In this document: piece after piece, positions 59,701-64,000 of the stretch
Position numbering within the stretch: the first letter of the stretch is position 1
Layout: each line of letters starts with the position of its first letter
Origin: Acanthococcus lagerstroemiae
Lineage: Eukaryota; Arthropoda; Insecta; Hemiptera; Eriococcidae
NCBI GenBank assembly: GCA_031841125.1
Contig: CM063106.1
Location: 10,664,001 to 10,728,000 of the forward strand
Direction: 5' to 3'
Length of the DNA: 64,000 nucleotides
Program-made: the position numbers and the translations under genes
The notes under the pieces: model-generated
The model's input: the letters and a program-made list of their open reading frames with translations, nothing else
Databases searched by the model: none
Told to the model about the DNA's origin: nothing

Positions 59701-60039
59701 TGAGACATTGTTACCATTGGATAGAAGTTATGAAGATGTTCAATTTCAGTTACAATGCCCTTATGACAATGACAGTTATTCACTAGTAATAAGATGTAGA
59801 GCCGCACAGAAGAGGGGGAGCAACTAGAGAATTTACCCCGAGCCTTAGCGGTAGCAGGGACTCAACTGAGAAAGACATATCCGTAATGCCTGTGAGACAA
59901 ATAACATGTTTAAGAGATTTTTCCAAGAAAATGAAGTATCTTGGCCAGTTTAAAAGTAAAGTATAAAATTGAAGCCTCTAAGATTTATAAACTCTGAGCG
60001 GCCCTGAGAGATAAGCCAAAAAAAGAAGAAAGAAACAAA

Positions 60040-60715
60040 GAAGATACTAATACCAAAGCTGCGGGGCTGGGTCAACCTGACCAAAGTCGAAGAGGAACTG
60101 GACTACCAGCAAAATCTCGCGTGCGTGATGACAACAGGGGCAGTTAAAGGGTGCCGACGAAAGCACTTGAAAGACTCCTAAACCTGCGACCATTTTGTAC
60201 TGCTTTAGAAGCTGCGATAATGGGGGCTTATCGTCTGGTCCAATCAAACCGTCAGGCCTAAAAAACAGGCCACAGAAGGCAGAAGCATGTGGGAGATGAC
60301 AAGGATGATGGACATATATGTTTTGGGACGCCGGAGGGACAAAATCATGGTGGAACACTTCTTTGACAAGACATGCCGTGCAATAATATCCACAAGGAGG
60401 CATGGGAAAAGAGGCAGCCAAGCATTCTAGGAAAAAAGAAGCATGTGTAGTTTGCAGATGCCTCAAAGAATGCAGGAATCTGTACCACAAATGTAAAAGG
60501 CACTGACAACTATTCAATATGACACTAGGTGAGAACGTCGCTAGGTCACTATCCTTCAAGCAACGGTAATGGCGATCACGGTGGCCATTGACAGAAGTCA
60601 GGAGAAGGGCCTTGTTAATAAGCAGACGTATGGACACACCAAACCACATCCTTGGTGTAGACCAAGCGTAGTGGAGACGGTTCCAAGATGACCCACAGTT
60701 TTTTCTTTGGCCCAT
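60040..60715 (+). pseudogene. LINE remnant (RT-RNase H region)
   Basis: Plus-strand frames read VPTKALERLLNLRPFCTALE followed by AAIMGAYRLVQS, matching the conserved TPTxALExLLxLPPL...AxxxAYRL linker of jockey-type LINEs. Then come a FADASKN-like piece where FTDGSK is expected, LGENVARSLS, and VMAITVAIDRSQEKGLVNK, matching the QAEVxAI RNase H helix. Stops and frame changes are frequent. Its composition is GC-richer than the surroundings. An uninterrupted 227-codon frame on the opposite strand (60047-60730) is its antisense shadow. Confidence 0.75.
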
Positions 60716-61538
60716 AACTATCGTCACCAAAACATTAAATTATTTCAAAATTTGAACCGTCTGAAAGGTAACTACTTCAACTTCAAAATGATACGCAACT
60801 TAAAAACATATTGGCAAAATACTGAACGTCCGGGTACAAAGTATAAAAATTTGGATTTGTGTCATCTTGGAATCAGGGGGTGTATAAGATGATACATAAC
60901 TAGAAGAAAGGAGAAATTTTATTTTTGTCGAATAATAATGTTATATTCCAGTAGATATTATTGTATTTTGTTACATCCAAGTCAAATGACAGAACTGTTT
61001 TTCAGCTGCAAGTCATACCGGCTCCTGGGTTTTGAAATTAATCATATCAAATTGATATGCAGCTTGCCGATATGAATACTCTTTTTCGATAACTAAATTC
61101 ACCGCTACATCCATACCTATCGGAGGAGCGAACTGTCCTCTATCAGTTTTGCGTTGATAACGACGTCCCGTTTTTGCAACGTTATGATAATACCCACAGT
61201 GTCATCTATGGTAGTGTCATCTTACAGCCATACCTCATAAGTTAAAACCGACCCTTCTACAAAACCGAACAGATGAAGTATTCACCGAAATAGGAACGTC
61301 ATTCTGCGCAGAACATAATGAAGCATAGATGTTATAAAAATCATTTACTTTTCTCAATAGAATCCACTCGTCCCACAAAATTTTCTCAGATCAATCTTAT
61401 TTTTTTGGGTGCTCGAAACAGTTTGGTTCCTCGGTTAAAAAATGTTTCATAGCCGTAATAACAGTTTATCAGTTAGTATAGAAGATCACCGACGTTGCCA
61501 AACATAATCTATCCAAATTTCAAGCTAAAACGACATTT

Positions 61539-61777
61539 GGACGCTATTCAGCGTGTGGGAACCAACCAGCAAAATCTGTTTTTGAGAACACGTGATTCAA
61601 AGTTTAAGAGCTATGTAGAAACTGTATACTGATAAGCTTTTTTCAACGTGAGTACACACTTTTGAATCAGGGGCCCAATCTTGAAAAATTCTACTTTTTC
61701 CGCTCTTTCCAACAATACTAATAACTCATTTTTTGTTTGCAAATGTTGGTTGGTTCCCTTATGCTGAATAGCGTCCA
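61539..61777 (+). mobile_element. TGGACGC MITE, copy D
   Basis: It begins TGGACGCTATTCAGCG and ends TATGCTGAATAGCGTCCA, with GGGAACCAACCAGC and GTTGGTTGGTTCCC continuing the inverted termini to about 35 bp. This copy shows the most symmetrical ends. Confidence 0.92.
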
Positions 61778-62739
61778 TTTAGCGGCTGAGAAATTAAGAC
61801 TGTGTCATCTTGGAACTTATATGTCATGTTGGAACACTTTCCCCTACCTATGTCGTGTAATTTACGTTAATTTGTTCACCAGAATGGACAACTATTATTA
61901 CTATGTAGACGAGTGGACATATTATATGAAACACATGAGACAGATCAAGAGAGATTACTTTTCAAACACTCGCGGTACAATTATATTTAAACTATTTTGA
62001 TCGCCAAACTTCTTTACTTTAAAGTATTCTGAAACGAAGATGAGGCAAATTGCGTGTACTATACACATATACATATTATACTGGTCTGTGTTAATACATA
62101 GAACCTAAAAATAGGTAGGCAGGTAGCTTATAAATAAAACGAAGTGGAATATACAAGAAAAGGAGAAAAATCAAAATAGAAAAGGCAATCCAACATGATA
62201 TAGGACAAAAATATATGAGACAAAATCACCGCCTTCCCTTTTCTTCGCAAAATACAATCACTCAGCATTTTCCTTTTTATGTATCTACCCGCTACCCACG
62301 CGTGTTTCCGTTATCATTCACAGCAAATATGAATGAAAAGGGTCGCAATAGATTAATTGTAAAGTCGTGAGTCACAATTTTCCGAATTCTATAATAAATT
62401 CGTTCCCAGAACGGGAGGGTAAAATAAGTTTTTATATAACTGACACGATTCATACATGACGAAAACTAGGTGGGACTCCTACACTGACACATGAATATCC
62501 TCTGTTTGTATCATGTGTGTGGGAGAGGTAGCTCTATACCCCTAAATTTTCAGAACAGCACCTACCTGCCTATTGTTAATTTTTATAATCTTTCTACACA
62601 TTATTCGAATCACTGATGTCATATGTGCTAAGCGGAAATAAAAGGACTTTTCCAATAAACATTTCTATTCCTATTTCCGTTTAGCGGGTGCTCTAACCAA
62701 ACTCCTCCCCGTTATCTCACTGGAGGCAGATCTGGGTGC

Positions 62740-63140
62740 GAATCATGATTTAGAATCATTTTTCGGTGATTCGTGATTCGTATTCGAATCTTTTTAAAAT
62801 AAATAAATGATTTGTGATTCGTAATTCGATTCATTTTCCAATTAGTTGTAAATGAATCGAATACTTTTCGAATCATACTGAAACTCTAAACTGTGAACTT
62901 AATTGATCTGTCGATAAATATAATCCTCAAGCTCAATTCTCATTTAGTATCAGTTATCCTCGAAACAGATTTGTAGGAATCTTTTTCGAATCACGAATCA
63001 TTTTCCTGGTGCGATTCGAATTTGATTCGAAACGGAATCGAATCATTTTTGTGGTAATTGATTCGAATCATAAAGTTAACAATTTGTGATTCGAATCCCA
63101 AAAAAGAACGAATGATTTGTGATTCGATTCATTTTTAATG
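62740..63140. repeat. GATTCGAATCA-rich imperfect repeat
   Basis: More than fifteen copies of GATTCG/CGAATC, often as GTGATTCG(T/A) or TTCGAATCA, occur in both orientations in about 400 bp. Blocks such as TGATTTGTGATTCG recur near 62807 and 63112. The layout is partly self-complementary. No ends were defined. Confidence 0.7.
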
Positions 63141-63348
63141 ATTTGCGCCCAGTCCTAATGGAGGACATGATCACTGATAATTCAGATGTTGCATTCAACT
63201 AATTGAGGTACATTTTTGCAGTTCCCTTTTTTCCTTGAAATTAAATTATTATTTTGTCAAAACATGCTCCGAAAGCACGTCAGGTATCGCGATTTTAGCG
63301 TTTCGAAAACTGGGCCTTAATGCATTCAACTGGACAAAGTAGTAGAAA

Positions 63349-63602
63349 TGGACGCTGTTCAGCAAGAGGGAACCAACTAACATTTGTAAACGAAATGAAT
63401 TATTAGTATCGTTGGAAAGAGCGTAAAAAGTAGAATTTTTCAAAATTGGGTCCTGATTCAAAAATGTATACTCACGTTGAAAAAAGCTTATCAGTAAACG
63501 CTGAGCCATATACTTAGTTCCTACATGGCTCTTGAACTTCGAATCACGTGTTCTCAAAAGGCGGATTTTGCTAGTTGGTTCCCACTTGCTGAATAGTGTC
63601 CA
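63349..63602 (-). mobile_element. TGGACGC MITE, copy E
   Basis: Reverse orientation. It begins TGGACGCTGTTCAGCA, ends TTGCTGAATAGTGTCCA, and carries CTTCGAATCACGTGTTCTC, the complement of the shared GAGAACACGTGATTCGAAG block. Confidence 0.92.
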
Positions 63603-64000
63603 AATGTTTAGAAAAAAAGTCCAGTGCGGAAAACGAAACACTGCTACAGATGGCGCTATTGTAATCTAGCATTTTCTTTCGAAGTATTTGTTGGAAAATA
63701 CTATTTGTATAGAAAGATTTGAAAGTTAATTTTGTAATGAGAACTTCGCACAACTTCATAGCAGTTCAATATTAACCTTATTAATGTCTCACAATATGCA
63801 GCTGGTCTGCTAAAGATGTGTCCTGATGTCTACTCTAGATATTTAAAGAAAATGTCTATAATTAATTATATTAATCCATAATTCAGACGACAAGAATCTT
63901 TTATTTTCAATGTTCCGAGTCAGATTTATTTGTATAATTTCAGTTTGTGTGGTGAAATAATTCAGATTTCAATATGCTCTCCTGTAACAAGCATTATTTT

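Larger units (their letters stand above)
55449..64000. other. Upstream VAMP intron or flank
   Basis: The N-terminal VAMP exon (ending in a QVDE-like sequence) was looked for on the minus strand and not found, so it probably lies beyond 64000 or is too diverged. Contents are an inverted pair (56088-56700), a LINE piece (60040-60715), two TGGACGC MITEs (61539-61777, 63349-63602) and GATTCG-rich sequence (62740-63140). A purine-rich GA tract lies at about 56256-56310. Confidence 0.5.

Noticed and set aside
60047..60730. Longest uninterrupted frame of the window (227 codons, minus strand)
   Set aside because: The opposite strand carries recognisable LINE linker and RNase H pieces (ALERLLNL...AYRL, VMAITVAIDRS). 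The minus frame is an antisense by-product in GC-richer DNA and has no domain of its own.

Overview
The window is animal nuclear DNA, most likely from an arthropod. It is AT-rich, the genes are split by GT-AG introns from 81 bp to about 6.7 kb, and a large share of the non-coding sequence can be assigned to transposable elements. Protein similarity points to an insect, and a hemipteran-type genome is a reasonable but unproven guess. There are no prokaryotic features, no CRISPR array and no stand-alone tRNA or rRNA gene.

Three host genes can be assembled exon by exon. (1) On the + strand, 4154-28177, lie the last eight visible exons of a Rho GTPase-activating protein of the ARHGAP12/15/27 group: a PH domain, a linker, and a complete RhoGAP domain with its arginine finger. 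The N-terminal part lies upstream of the window or was not found. (2) On the + strand, 36704-38211, lies a complete three-exon Atg8/GABARAP gene of 118 codons that ends just after the conserved processing glycine. (3) On the - strand, 42159-55448, lie the last four coding exons of a VAMP/synaptobrevin R-SNARE: the SNARE motif, the membrane anchor and an unusual Ser/Thr/Asn-rich tail. A 3' UTR runs down to about 41060. Atg8 and VAMP are convergent, about 2.9 kb apart. All exon joins listed keep the reading frame.

The rest is largely a record of transposition. Non-autonomous hAT-like elements with 8-bp target duplications occur at 1375-2533, 6364-7286, 19979-20360, 29298-29673 and 34941-35098. 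A DDE transposon with about 450-bp inverted termini and a decayed transposase fills 18262-21671. A 250-bp inverted-repeat MITE is present in five copies; one copy is split by a 952-bp element with a 9-bp target duplication. A second MITE built from GTTACC motifs has four copies. A tRNA-derived SINE family has two copies, one with a perfect 15-bp duplication. Three dead non-LTR retrotransposon pieces lie at 45430-46230 (+), 53160-54480 (-) and 60040-60715 (+). Tandem arrays have periods of about 356 bp (32740-33960) and about 170 bp (13000-13850).

I found no new gene system. The most informative observations are the nested insertions, which give relative ages, including one with an empty-site copy in the same window. 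The tandem splice acceptors that would give VAMP two different tails, and several apparently uncatalogued MITE/SINE families, are also notable.
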